Positions 12,747 through 24,900 of a stretch of DNA of 64,000 nucleotides are shown one piece after another. Source of the DNA: Telopea speciosissima (lineage: Eukaryota > Streptophyta > Magnoliopsida > Proteales > Proteaceae); NCBI RefSeq assembly GCF_018873765.1, contig NC_057926.1, positions 52,619,878-52,683,877 of the forward strand. The letters are read 5' to 3'. The notes beneath the pieces are model-generated. The model did not search any database. It saw only the letters and a program-made list of their open reading frames with translations, and was not told where the DNA came from. A program made the translations under genes and the position numbers. The number at the start of each line of letters is the position of its first letter. The stretch's first letter is position 1.

Positions 12747-12806
12747 GGACGTACCCAGTGCTCAAGGCTCCCGCCACTGCGGGGTCTGGGGAGGGTCATA
12801 ATGTAC
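12747..12806 (+). mobile_element. Au-like SINE, 5' head only
   Basis: This 60-bp piece matches the head of the SINE seen in full at 29024-29186: GACGTACCCAGTGC..., GGCTCCCGCCACTGCGGGG, TCTGGGGAGGGTCATAATGTAC. It stops there. The tRNA-like second box and the 3' end are absent, so this copy is truncated at its 3' side. Confidence 0.8.
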
Positions 12807-13093
12807 AATGACACAAGATGTAAGCTCTTCATAAATCAGAACAACTCCCAGTGAATTTTTATTTTCTTTTATAGTTTTGAGATGCTGTGACATTGACATG
12901 AAGGTGCACAGAAGAAACAGTGGTGTGAACAATATTTCTGTTTCGAAAAAATGAATATTTTGAAAACCTATTCTGAAAAAACAAAAATAGTTATCAAACA
13001 TGCCTTTACACCAAAAACCTTTTTTTCTTTTCTGTTTTTCAGAACAGATAAACAATTTGAGAAATTTATTTGCTTTTGTTGATGAATGTTTCA

Positions 13094-13195
13094 GGGTTTT
13101 CCTAGGAGAGGCTTGTGAAGATATTGGAGGAGAATTATGTGAAGCCGATTATCAGAAGGAAAAAGCAAGCGTTCTCCAACCAAATGTGATGATAT
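13094..13195 (+). pseudogene. Possible orphan exon, unidentified
   Basis: Following a TTTCAG acceptor-like site, the frame reads FLGEACEDIGGELCEADY and then QKEKASVLQPN, with normal coding-like composition, before running into a T-rich low-complexity stretch. No start or partner exon is apparent nearby and I do not recognise the protein. It may be a displaced exon, a decayed gene end or chance. It lies just before the repeat that also occurs upstream of the PPR gene. Confidence 0.25.
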
Positions 13196-13348
13196 TTCCT
13201 TCTTATCTTTTCCTTTTTTTTTTAATTGTTAATACTTCTTGTTTGGTATAAATGGTTTATACCTGCAGTGGTGTATCATTGTATCAACAGTCTCTTTGAA
13301 TGATGCATCTTAATCTTTAAATAGAAATCTAAATTTGTTTTATTTATT

Positions 13349-13593
13349 CTTGTAATCAGATCGAGATCAGTGTTTTCATGGTTGTGTTTTTCTTCTCAAA
13401 CTAGGGGTGATGATTAGTTTATATCATAAAATGGCATCACAGGGTCATAAAAATTTCATCTGAACTGGAGTAACCTGAATCCTGAATTCTCACCTAGAGT
13501 CTGAGAGTGAGTGCCTACAAATTTAAAATTCAGGTGCTTAAAAAGCTTGATTCTGAGAAAACATTCCACAGGTTGGGTATGTGCTTGAAGGTA
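13349..13593 (+). repeat. Dispersed repeat, copy 2 (downstream of the PPR gene)
   Basis: Direct partner of 6955-7180. This copy has a small insertion around 13470-13500 relative to copy 1. Confidence 0.75.
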
Positions 13594-16574
13594 AATTTGA
13601 AAAATTGAAACTTAAGTTTGACATATCTAATTTAAAATTCATGGGATCAGACATTGGGGTTCTTCTCCTCTGTCCATGCTTGATTCTCAGCTTCATAATC
13701 TTAGAAATCTCTACTTGATTCTCACTGTAATTAGGGATTTTAAGCAGGCCTAATGCCATCCTGTTTTAATGTATGTGGGGTTACCATTTCCATTTCTCAT
13801 TTGTTCTTTTGCTCCTGCATATGATCAGTGAAATAGTGATACTGACTGTCCCTTCTTGTTGTTTTTATTTTTTCAAAAAAAAAACTCTTCAATCATGTGA
13901 TTAAATTTCTTTTTTGTAGCTTTCTTTGGTTATTTAGAGATATAATTCTGATGAAAAACAGTAGAAAAATTAAACCTTATAATTAATTTTCCATTAGCTC
14001 TATTTGTTTTAATGTAGATATTTTCAGAATTTGTTAAAAGTCAATACAAATTTAAATTAAAAGAAAGTAAGGAAAAAATATTTAAAATATAATAAAAATT
14101 TGGAAAACAACTCTCACCTAGATTCCACTACCCCTGTTTCTCAAGCTTTTGTTTCACACTTTTGTCTATTCAGCAAATTCTCAGCTTGAATTCCATTTGT
14201 TTGCCTTGTCACATGACACTTTCCTTCCAAAAGGTATGAAAAGAATGTTGTTTTCTCAAAAAATAAATAAATAAAATAAAATAAAAAATAGAAGTGGTGG
14301 TATCTTGGTCACTGATACACTTGGTACCCATGGAGGTGGAGACCTCGATCATATAAATTGTATTCTTCCTTTCACTCAACATGCCTGGATATGGTTTGTT
14401 TTCATGTCTTAACCAGAATAATCACAAATGACATAAAAATATAAACTAAAATCTATAAACCATAATAAAATTTCAAAAAATATTTTATAATGAAACCAAT
14501 GCTGCTTTAGATACTCACTTTTCTAGTATTTTTCATTTTTCATTTGTTTTGTATTAGAAGACTCAAAAGAGTTATTGTACAAACTTAGCCCTTGTAACTT
14601 ACAAAAAAAAAAAAAAAAACAAACTTAGCCCTTGTAATAAAGATTTTTGTGTCTTATGTCATTGGTTATTGATTATGAGATGGGTTTCGAGTGATGGGCT
14701 GCATCTGGTCTGTCATTTGATAAATATTTAAAGGGAAAAGGTTGGGCATGCCACCAGGGTGCTCATCATGTGTCATGCTCTCTCCTCCTCCTTGGAAAAA
14801 GACCCCCTTGCCCTCTCCTATATCTAGCCCTGTGATTGGTGCATGCCACAAGTTTACTGAAAGCTGGCGGCTTGCCCAATCCTCTCCCATAATTAAATTT
14901 GAGAAATATCTTGTTGTAACAAAAGTTATTGAAAAAGAAGTTGCAACTTTATTTTTTTTTGCCATTAGTAAATCTTGTCACTATCTGTACTCAAAAAATG
15001 TGGAAGACAATGATAACTTTTGATAATAACAATCACTTCCTAAATAATTTGATTTTTTTTTATCCCTACCTTAAATAAATTTTGAGAAATTTTGAAAATA
15101 AGATGAGAGATAATCAAAATAAGATTATAATTTCTCATTTCACCATTTTAGTTTCAACAAGAAGCACCCATTAAATTTTGAAATAGACTCAATCCTATAT
15201 AAATAAAGACGAAAAGATTCCCACAACGCCAATCGCCAGCCAGTATGCATATCACTTGCACACCCTCTCACATGTCAACTGTTCATCTGAAGTGTTAAAT
15301 ATCTAAAATAGCTCCCCTATTAGAAGATTCGAAAGGAGGAGTCCTCAGATGCTACATCAGAAAACGGGCATCGAAGGGAACCTTCTTCCATAATTAAATT
15401 GATGATCAAGTTACTCAAGTCCTAACCCCTCTTGACATATTGGAGGAGGCTGGGATCCGAGACAAGATCCATAGATGGGGGAACTGGTTGGGTTTATTAT
15501 GAGTTTTTGAATGGACTACAAAGTATTTGGATATATTAGATGGAATGTGTTGTGGGTAAATGGTTTTAGCCTTGGATTAATGGATTAACATATAAATTAA
15601 ATTTTTTTCCCTATAAGAATTCCTATATAATGTGTGTATGTATCAAATGACCCAAATATTCTTATTTAGATTGATAAATATGTAAATGTATATACAGTGC
15701 CCCCTTCAACTAGTAAAAAATATAAAAAAGAAAGATATGTTCCAATCTTCAAGTGTAATGGTAGGGGTGTCAATTGATCAGTTTGGTCCAATTTTGATTG
15801 GGTTTAATCGGTTTCAAGCTAGTAATGATCCAAACCAAAATCAAATCGTTATGCATAAATTCAGTTTTGGTTCAATTCGATTTGATCATTTTGATTTTTT
15901 ATTGAGTTTGATTTGGTTATGTATCGGTTACGTTGATTTCGGTTTCTAACAGTTTAATAAAAATCCAGATCAATTTGGTTTGGTCTGGGGATTTGATCAA
16001 TCAGACCAGTTTTGGCCGAATTAGGTACTCATAATGAAGCCATCTAGTTTGTTGGGAATTAATTTTTTTTTTTTTGGGGTAAAACTTACATTGAAAGTTT
16101 GAGGGAGGTCTAGATCTTGAAGATGAGAAATTGATTTGTGGGTCTTTATCAGTCCAACTCCCAACTGCTACCAATAGGAACTTCATAACTAAAATTTGAA
16201 GTAAATGGTTCTCTCTCATCTCCAAGCTAGCAACTTGGGAAGGAATCTCCAAGTGGAACCTAATAATACAAAAAGGTAAGAGATCAGAGCATGGTCGCGT
16301 GGCCCTTATATTAACACAGGGGCCAATGAGAGCGCATGTAAGGGGCATTAACATGGATAAGATTTTTTATATTTATGGGATTAATTGGTAATTTCACGTT
16401 CTCCTGTGTCTGGGTGTAGGAAGCACGTGACTACGCAATGTTCTTTTTCCTAACAAAATATTGAAAATATGTTCTCTGAGCGTACACTAGCATCTTTGTG
16501 GCTTTCTTTTTTCTCATATGAAATGACCTCGCTACCCTAATATATACGATACTATTTTATTGCACCTCACTGTT
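13594..16574. other. Intergenic, AT-rich repeats, no gene
   Basis: No gene. The piece at about 14728-14770 (GGGAAAAGGTTGGGCATGCC...) shares a word with 4126-4150 and may be a small MITE family. The piece starting at 15763 (GGGGTGTCAATTGATCAG) has the look of a non-autonomous hAT end, with TTTGGTT-rich interior, but I find no matching right end. Several A/T homopolymers are present (for example near 14605 and 16065). Confidence 0.45.
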
Positions 16575-16825
16575 GCACTCTCTTAGGTATTGGTCTTGGA
16601 TCGATTGTATCAGCCAATCCAAAATAGTATCAGTACCGATTGATCTCGAAACCTGAGTAATCCCATATTGGTGTATGGTACGAACCAAGGTTATACTTGT
16701 CAAAATAAACTCAAAAATTGATATCTTTGGGGGCAAAACCATCTTAAATGATCAATTCGATACAAATCCCAACCGGATCAGATCCGATATCAATCTGGAT
16801 ATGGCCTCGATGCCTCAAATCATGT
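16575..16825. repeat. GGTATCGGTATC / TCAAACCATG dispersed repeat, copy 2
   Basis: It shows GGTATTGGTCTTGGATCG at the left, GTATCAGTACCGATTGATC inside, and GATGCCTCAAATCATG at the right. It is related to the segments at 8166, 35927, 54660 and 57691. Confidence 0.55.
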
Positions 16826-17427
16826 TAGAGAACCCTCTCTCTGAAAAATAATAAGAGGGGGACTTTGCAAGTTGTTAGTTTTAAGAACTTTTTCTTTTGA
16901 AACAAAAAAACCCATGTTCAGGAGTGTGGCGCTTGCGTCTAAATGACCGCCCTTCCCTATTAAAGACGAAAATCGCATCCCTATTGATGCTTTCATATGC
17001 ACTCTCATTAGCTCTCGCACTGGCACGGGACCATGCTCCCAAATAAAAAACTCTTTCCCTTTTCTTTTTTTTTTTTTTAATTATTGAAATAATGATGTAT
17101 AAAACAGATTTGTCATGTGTCTTGCAGGAATAGATGCAAACATGGAATGGAAGAAGAGGATGAAATCATTGCTACAGATTAGAATGACCTGTTTTTACAA
17201 AAATGGAGATGAACTCATTAGCATAAAGATGGAAACTTATGGGGGAGAAAGATCCTCATGCCGTTAGTGTGAGGATGTTTTCGGATCCTCTCTCACTTTT
17301 CTAACGTTCTCTTCTCTTTTATCATGTGGGTCTGTATTAACAGAATCAATTTCTACACTCCAATGGATGTAGTGTGAGAGATTCTCTAAAATCGATAGAA
17401 TTGGAAATTTTTATATGCGCAATAGGG
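16826..17427. other. Intergenic, no gene seen
   Basis: Unclassified DNA between repeat families. GATCCTCATGCCGTTAGTGT near 17250 recalls GATCCCTACGCTGACAGTGT near 312 and may mark another small repeat. Confidence 0.4.
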
Positions 17428-17435
17428 GGAAAAAT

Positions 17436-18077
17436 CAGGGATGTAAATGGATATTCGTAAATCCGTATTTGATTCGCGTTCGTATTCGTTTAGGAGAATT
17501 CGAATCCGTCCGAAATTAATCGGATACGAATATGATAATCTCTCTATCCGACCAATTATTATCCGATTCGTTTAGCAGTCCGACGGTAATAAAATATCTG
17601 AAATATAACTCTGTGTTTGTCTATCCTTTTAAGTTACCTCATTGGATTTTGTTATCTAATTTTTATAAATTTATAAGTTAAGATAATGTGATTATTTTTC
17701 TAGATTTGCTATTGGTTTATATATATTGTTTTATGCAATGTGATACATGAAATTACATATCTATTAAAAAATTAAACGTAAAAAACGTAAGAGAATAAAA
17801 GATTAAGAAGAGTAGAAGAAAGGGTAATTATTGAACTCCGAAGTTAACCCAAACCCTCATCATAAAAATGATAAATATGTCTACGGATAGTCGAAAAATC
17901 GTATTCAATTCGTATTCATATCCATTTAGGAGAACCTATATTGAAAAAATCAATATCCGAAAACTATCCAAATCCGTCCGAAAATCAATAGGATATTATC
18001 CGAATCCGTCCAAATATAATCGGATACGAATATGATAATGCCACTATCCGATCGAATTCGATCCATTTACATCCCTA
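17436..18077. mobile_element. Non-autonomous hAT element with 8-bp target duplication
   Basis: Terminal inverted repeats are CAGGGATGTAAATGG at the left and CCATTTACATCCCTA at the right (one mismatch at the outermost base). Both flanks are the perfect 8-bp direct repeat GGAAAAAT (17428-17435 and 18078-18085). CAGGG-type ends plus an 8-bp duplication are the hallmark of the hAT superfamily. The 642-bp interior has no transposase. It repeats words such as ATCCGTCCGAAA, CGGATACGAATATGATAAT and TTTAGGAGAA in both halves, so subterminal sequence is duplicated in direct orientation. Confidence 0.88.
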
Positions 18078-18091
18078 GGAAAAATGTACGG

Positions 18092-18470
18092 TTTTAAAAA
18101 TTGGGAATCAGAGCAGTGATTCGATCGATTCAGATAAAAATTGGCAACAATCGATTAAGACGATTCCCACTGATTTTGCTCTTGCTTTAAAAATCATGAG
18201 TCAAATCAGTGAATCGATCGATTTGGATAAGAATTGGATTCAAACGATTCTCGTTGATTACGCTCCGATTTTAAAAATCAAGAATCATATCAGTGAATCG
18301 GTTAATTTTGGATAAAAATTGGATCCAGGCAATTCTGCTCCGGTTTTAAAAATTGGGAATCAGATCAATGAATCTGTCTAGACGATTCTTGCCGATTCTA
18401 CTCCAGTTTTAAAAATTGGGAATCGGATCAATGAATTCATTGATTTGGATAAAGAGTGACTACAATATTC
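18092..18470 (+). repeat. Degenerate tandem repeat upstream of DRP1
   Basis: Five units begin with TTTAAAAAT followed by (T/C)(G/A)GGAATC-like sequence near 18093, 18186, 18270, 18345 and 18405. Units shorten from about 93 to 60 bp. Each carries ATCAGTGAATCGATCGATTTGGATAA-type sequence in variable form and an ACGATTC...GATT block. The array begins about 10 bp after the hAT target duplication and ends some 320 bp before the likely DRP1 5' UTR. Confidence 0.75.
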
Positions 18471-18729
18471 AATTAAGTCAATTCCCTTCAATGCTGTTCT
18501 GTTTCTAATCGTGCATTTCGATCCATTAGATTGGGATCAGCACTTAGTTACATAGAGGACACGTGTACAACAGAGAGGATCCGACGTGGAGAGGATCCAG
18601 GCTCAATATGAGATGCCATTCTAGTTTAAAAAATTGCGAAGTGAGCAACCATGAGTCCATGACCCATCACGTCTTCAACCGTTATTTGTTTATTTTTTCT
18701 TCGTTCCTTTCTTTCCCTGTAGACGACAC

Positions 18730-18911
18730 AGTCTCTCTCTCTCTCTCTCCTTGAAGATCTGAATCTCTAGCAGTCGGAAGCGCTTCATCTCGTAAGATTC
18801 TTCTGATTACAATGCAATGCTGCTCTTCGATCAGAACTCATTTCTCATTTATAGCTTCTTAACCATGATTGGATCTAATCTCAGATTTCATTTTTCTTTC
18901 TTTTGTGGCAG
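18730..18911 (+). promoter_or_regulatory. DRP1 5' UTR with leader intron
   Basis: A (CT)n tract at about 18731-18749, common at plant transcription starts, precedes a likely leader. A canonical donor (CTC|GTAAGATTC, intron from 18792) and acceptor (TTTTGTGGCAG, ending 18911) define a 120-bp leader intron 42 bp upstream of the start codon. This is inferred from splice signals only. Confidence 0.55.
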
Positions 18912-18952
18912 TTGCGGAGACTTGAGAGGTCTTGGAGGAGTTCCGATCCGAA

Positions 18953-21900
18953 ATGGCGACCATGGAGAGCTTGATTGGATTGGTTAACAGAATCCAGAGA
19001 GCTTGTACCGTTTTAGGTGATCATGGAGGAGAGGGATCGCTCTGGGAAGCGCTTCCTTCCGTGGCTGTCGTTGGAGGCCAGGTTCAAATATCTTTATATT
19101 CTATCTTCCATCTTTTTTGGATTTCATTTTTGGTTTTTCTTTTGAATTGATTTTTTTTTGGATGGAAATTAAGAGTTCCGGTAAATCGTCCGTCTTGGAA
19201 AGCGTTGTGGGGAGAGATTTCCTGCCTCGAGGATCTGGTAAATGTGGATTATTTTTTGTCCGGAAAATTTAAACTTCAATTTTTATTGGGTAATCTGGAG
19301 CTTCTAATTCTGCATTTCTATCTTTCATCTCTCCTGTTTTTTTCTTATTTTTCCTTTTCCGGTTAATTGTTAAGGTATTGTGACGAGGAGGCCTTTAGTG
19401 CTGCAACTTCACAAGACGAACGATGGGCAAGCAGAGTATGCTGAGTTTCTTCATGCTCCAAGGAAGAAATTTTCGGACTTCGGTATGTAGAAATTGGAAG
19501 GAAATATTTTGCTTTCTAACTTCGCATCTGTTTTTTATATAACATTGTTGTTTCGTATTGGAGAATTCTCTGTATGATGAGGGAGCTTATTAAAAAGAAA
19601 AAAAAAATGAAATATATATCCCTTCATAATTGATTTCTAATAGTATATCAAAGGTTCAAACATTTTCACCTTGTTTATCTTTTAATATTAATGTCCTTCC
19701 TTGTAAATTTGCATTCAGTTTGTGAGGTGGGAAGTTCATGTACAGTGCTTATATGTAGAAACTTAAGGTTGGGGATAAAAAACTTAGTGGTACCTCTAAG
19801 AGCAAAGAGCCTGGTATTGGAGACCTTCCTATGCCCTGTGATTGGTAATATCTGTTTTGACAAACTATTACAAGGAAAGAATTTCTGGAACGTGTTGGCT
19901 ATGAATCTTTTGAAGCATACTCCACTAGTCCACTTTAACTTTGGATTAGAGAATGCAACTGTCAACTGTGCGATGTGATGATTCCAATGGCTGTAAAGGC
20001 TTATTATTTAAGTATAAGAAACACTTGTAGATCATTCTAGTTTGTTGAGAACTTCTATAAGCTTCATGCTTCTTGCTTGTAGTTCCACTGACATTTATGT
20101 GAATTGAGGACATCTGCTTCCCTCCCCTCCCCAATCTTCTCACATAGAAACTGTACTGACATGTCGCAACAGAAAATGGAACCAAGGAGGAGACACCAGC
20201 CCATATAGCCATTTGTCTCTTTGCCTTTCTAGCCAAGGATATTTTCAAGACTGCTGTTTTCAATATGAATGCAACACATTTGAGATCCATACCATCAGAA
20301 ACATTTCAGGATTGAATTGCATTTCACTGAGCTTCTAAAAGCTGCCTTCCCTCCCCCCCCTTCTTTTGGTACAAACTCTTAGCATTTTCATAGGTTAGAT
20401 ATGGGATTTATGTCCTTATCCTAGAACTAGGAAAGCTTTAGGATATCATGAGGATTATCCTGTTTGCAATTTGTGGAGCACTTTTACAAAGTCAAGTGTA
20501 TATCGTCGGCTTCGACCCTTATGCTTTGGAGAGGTACAAGGACATGTGGTTTCACATTCACAAATTGTCTCTTTTAAGGTTAAATATATGTAAAGTACGG
20601 AAGCTGATGTGGTCAGTGAGGTGTTAAATGTAGACTTAAGTGAAACCTGTTTACCTGCCTTACCCGCCTCTCATTTGGAGAGTAAGGGTAGAGATTTTAT
20701 ATCGTGTAGCATAGGCAGGTAGGATGAGGGTAAGAATTTTATACCATTTGGCTAGAAGTGTAGCAGGGTTAAGGCTGCAAACATTATGACCCTCCCTAGA
20801 CCCCGCAGTGGCGGGAGCACCCTTTTTTTTGGCTAGACGTTTAGGGTAAAGGTAAGGGTTCACCCGCCTTACCATTACGTATTAGGTCAACCCCTACCCA
20901 CCCAGGCCAATAACCATTCCTCAAACTTACCCAAGCCAACTATCCAAGGGCAAAGGCCTGAGGCTCATAGTCAACTCATACATCAAGCAAAACAAGGGAA
21001 TGATTTGATTGTCCAGATCACCCAATTTCTTTACCTGCTTTACCTGTTTACCTGCCAGGCAATGGCATTTCTTACCTTTACTCTGTAGAGTAAGGGTAAA
21101 GGAGTTACTTACGCCTAGGAGGGTATGGGTAAGGCCAATACCCGACCGTACCCTACCCATCTGCAACCCTAGATAAATGCTGACTTTACTCCAATGTCGT
21201 AGATTAGCTTAAAGAATTATGACTCTGCTCTGAAACTAAATATAAGAGTGGAAATCATTCCATGGACCTATATATTTATGCCATCAATTTGAAATAAATC
21301 ATGGAACCGTGAGCTTCATTGGCATATAGAAGGTAATCCCTTGTCCTTGGTCACCGTTTATAGTCATTGAAATTTTTGAGTGTTACTGGAACAGACAGTC
21401 CACCGAGTAAGAAATTGTGGAGGTTTGGAATAGTGATAAACTTAATTTCCAGAATTTTCCAGAAAGTTATCGACACCTGAACTTGTTTACATCTAGTAAA
21501 TGCAGTAAGTTCATCAAATTTCTGGCACATCATAAGATTGTCAAGGATAGTGGTTTCCTTGGAAAAACACAGTTTTGTACCCTGTAGAATATCAGCAATT
21601 GAAAGAGAATTAATAACTAAAAATATATTCTCAAAGTAATTCTATATTCCCTTTCCCCTTCAGCTTTTTTTTATTTTTTTTATGATAGGTACCTATTCTG
21701 TGGTGGAGGGAGGGAAGATAAGATACAGGAGGCTTGAACCCAAGACCTCCTAGTAGGGTGGGCTTTTACGCTCCACACCTCCCCCCCCCCCCCCCTTCAG
21801 CTTTATTAATCTAATATGCTTTAATTCATGGGAAGTTTGCTGCTATTAGTTTTAGGTACCTATAACTATAAATGCCTTACTATAGATTCATGCCAAAGAT

Positions 21901-24900
21901 TGATGATAGAATAAAGTTTGTATTGAGTAATGTGTACTAATTTTTCTTTTGTAGCTTCCGTGCGTAAGGAGATTCAGGATGAAACTGACCGAATAACTGG
22001 GAAAACAAAGCATATCTCCAACATTCCGATTCACCTAAGCATCTACTCTCCAAATGGTTGGTATATACATATCCCTACCTCTCGGACTATTTGTTGTATT
22101 TGGATTGCCTCATTAAGCATCCATCTATAAATTTGAAGAACTATCCTTCTTTTAAAATATTTTGTGGTGAAATGCTGATTGTCATCTTATTATCTCACAT
22201 CTTATATTATGATTCAATATCCTCCCCTCCCCCAACTCCCCTGTCTCTGTGTGTGTATATATTAAATTGGATAGAAATATTTGCTAAATTTGTTTTCACT
22301 TTAGGTACAAGTGCAATCTAAAGTGGTTAAAATTTTCATGATGACATCTTAGATACTACTCCTTTTTATTGTGTAGACATTTGTTACTTAATTTTTCTGT
22401 CAATAAAATTTCATGATGTATGATGAATTTGTTGTTGGGATAATGCTGAGTTGAGTTGAGTATGTATGATGGAATTGTACGGATGCAATGTTTGATCAAC
22501 CTTACTCTGGAGAGAGAAAACACAAGATGGTGTGCAAGTTGGACTCTTGCAGTTATGCCAAGTTGCCAACCACTTGTTACGTTGGTGATCAACATAAAAC
22601 CTATAGAAACATGAGTCATAAAATTCATTGTTGAGTTGGTTATTTTGCTTCAATAATTGTAGTTTATTCTGTTTCTGGATTTGAAAAAAGAAAAGAAACT
22701 CTTTTCTGCTTGTGAATTTTGTCTTTTATATTCCTTTTTGGACCCTCTTTGAGTATTTTTGGTTATAACTATATTGTTTCATGTGGCAGTGGTGAATCTT
22801 ACACTTATTGATCTACCTGGGTTGACAAAGGTCGCAGTAGGTAAGTTTCTGGATCTTATTATTCCCTTGTTATTTTAAATGGGCAGTATACTATTATCTA
22901 TTATGATTCATGATGTATTAATGGTAATTCTTGCCTTTGCAGAGGGACAACCAGACAGCATTGTTGAAGACATTGAAAACATGGTTCGCTCTTATGTTGA
23001 TAAGGTAAATAACATATCTAAATATTGAAATTGCCTTTAATTTTTTTTCTTGTCAACTCTTCCTTATGTTTCGCATTTGTTGTCTGAGCTTAGTCCATTT
23101 TCAAATGTTCAGAATCCCTTTTATTAGTGTCGAAGATATATTCTGCTTTCATGGCACACATGTGTGAAAGAGTTGTGGGGAAGTGTTTAGATACCTAGAC
23201 CCTTCATCTAACCAATTTATCTGAGTTAGATGTAAATGACATGGTTTGAATGCCTATCCTTTTATTCTGGCTCACATGCATTCAATATGTATCAATTAAT
23301 TGGACATACTCCCAAGTCCCAACGCGGATGAGATTAATAAATATGGTTAGCTTGATTACTTGGACATTGTGTATTATTTTTATGTATATTTTGCATATCT
23401 TCATTAGTGGAATCCCAATGGCAAAAAATTGGGGGTTATATCTACTTCTAGGATTCATGTCCATATCCAGACACTCTTAGGAGTCCATCTTTCATGGTTG
23501 TGAATTCCCAAACAAGAATTTGATGACATGGTGATGCAGATAAATCAGCAAAAGTGGCTTATTTTTAGTGGAAATAAGCCTTGGGTTGGGTTCTATACAT
23601 GTTGGGCCTTTGCTCCAATGGGTTTTCATTGTAATGAACCACTTTAAGGGGCCTAAAATATGGGTAGTTGGTAGGAATATGGGATTTACTTTCTTAGTTT
23701 AGTCAAGTATTTTATTTCATTGTTAGTTAAGGATTGGATAGAGTCTTGCATGAATAGAACTCCTATTCTTACATTGGATAGAGTTCTAATCATGTGGGAC
23801 ACTTATCTTATCTAGTTAGATAGAGTATTTCTTATTTCAACTATACTTTCCTTTCCTATTGCAAGCACACTTTTAATTTCTATTCAAAGGTTGTAAAGCC
23901 ATAGATCCCCATGCAGTTTTATCAACGAAAGAAAGCTTTGCTTCCTCAAATTCTGTGGTGATCAGAATCCTGTTATGGTGATCCCAGCCTAGGCCTTGGG
24001 TGGTGATTCCCAGTTCATATCTTCTTTCCTTTCCATCTTCTTTATCTTACAAGTTGCTGAAATACAGTTCCTACTGCTGTTCATTCTCTAACCTGAGTAT
24101 TAATTGGTTGTTGTTTTGAAGTTTCTGTTTCTGCTGTCAATTATCAGTTATGGAAGTATCCTTTCTCTACTAGGATTCTTCATTTATTGATGATCCAACC
24201 ATTGGATGGGCTTGATATTCTGATATAATATTCCACTAAATATTCTAAACCTTTGACCAGTTTTAGGTTTAGATCTGACCTTTGGTTGTTGAGTTTTCAA
24301 TATTCTCTTATTCTGGTTCTCTAATTTTGTTATCATTTTCCTTGACTGAGTAGGATTCTATTAGAGTTCAGAATCAGACCTTCTGATCATTCTGAGATTT
24401 TCTTATGTTATTCTCCTATATCAGAACTATATTTGACCAAAATTTCAATCACATATGAGCTTTAATTTTGTGCTATTGAGTTTTCCATAGATATGGTATT
24501 CTGGTTTTTAAACCTGTCACTGCAATTCTGAAAAAAAAAAAATCCATGGTATTCTAGTCCCTCTCTTTAGGTTGTTAGAATCTACATTACATGGTTGTAA
24601 CAAAGTCTGTTAGATAACTGCAGATTCTTCTTTTTCTAGAACTGCTTATTGTGTTTCTTTAACTGACCATTAAGAATGCAATAGACCATGTATCTTGTAT
24701 GTGCTTTCTGATTTTTAGTTGTTTATCTCGGATTTGTTGATGAAAGGTTCACTCCTGCCTACCCCTGCATATACCTTATGTTTTCAGTAACATGATAGCA
24801 AGGCTTCCTTTGCAGGCTTCTTTATTTGTTACCCTGCAACTATCCATGGTTCTTTCAAGGCCCAGATTATTATTCATGCAACTATTTCAAAGATGCATTA

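Noticed and set aside
18932-18952. An upstream extension of DRP1 (EEFRSE before MATMESL)
   Set aside because: It would need a TTG start. DRP1 proteins begin at MATM/MTTM, so the ATG at 18953 is the start.
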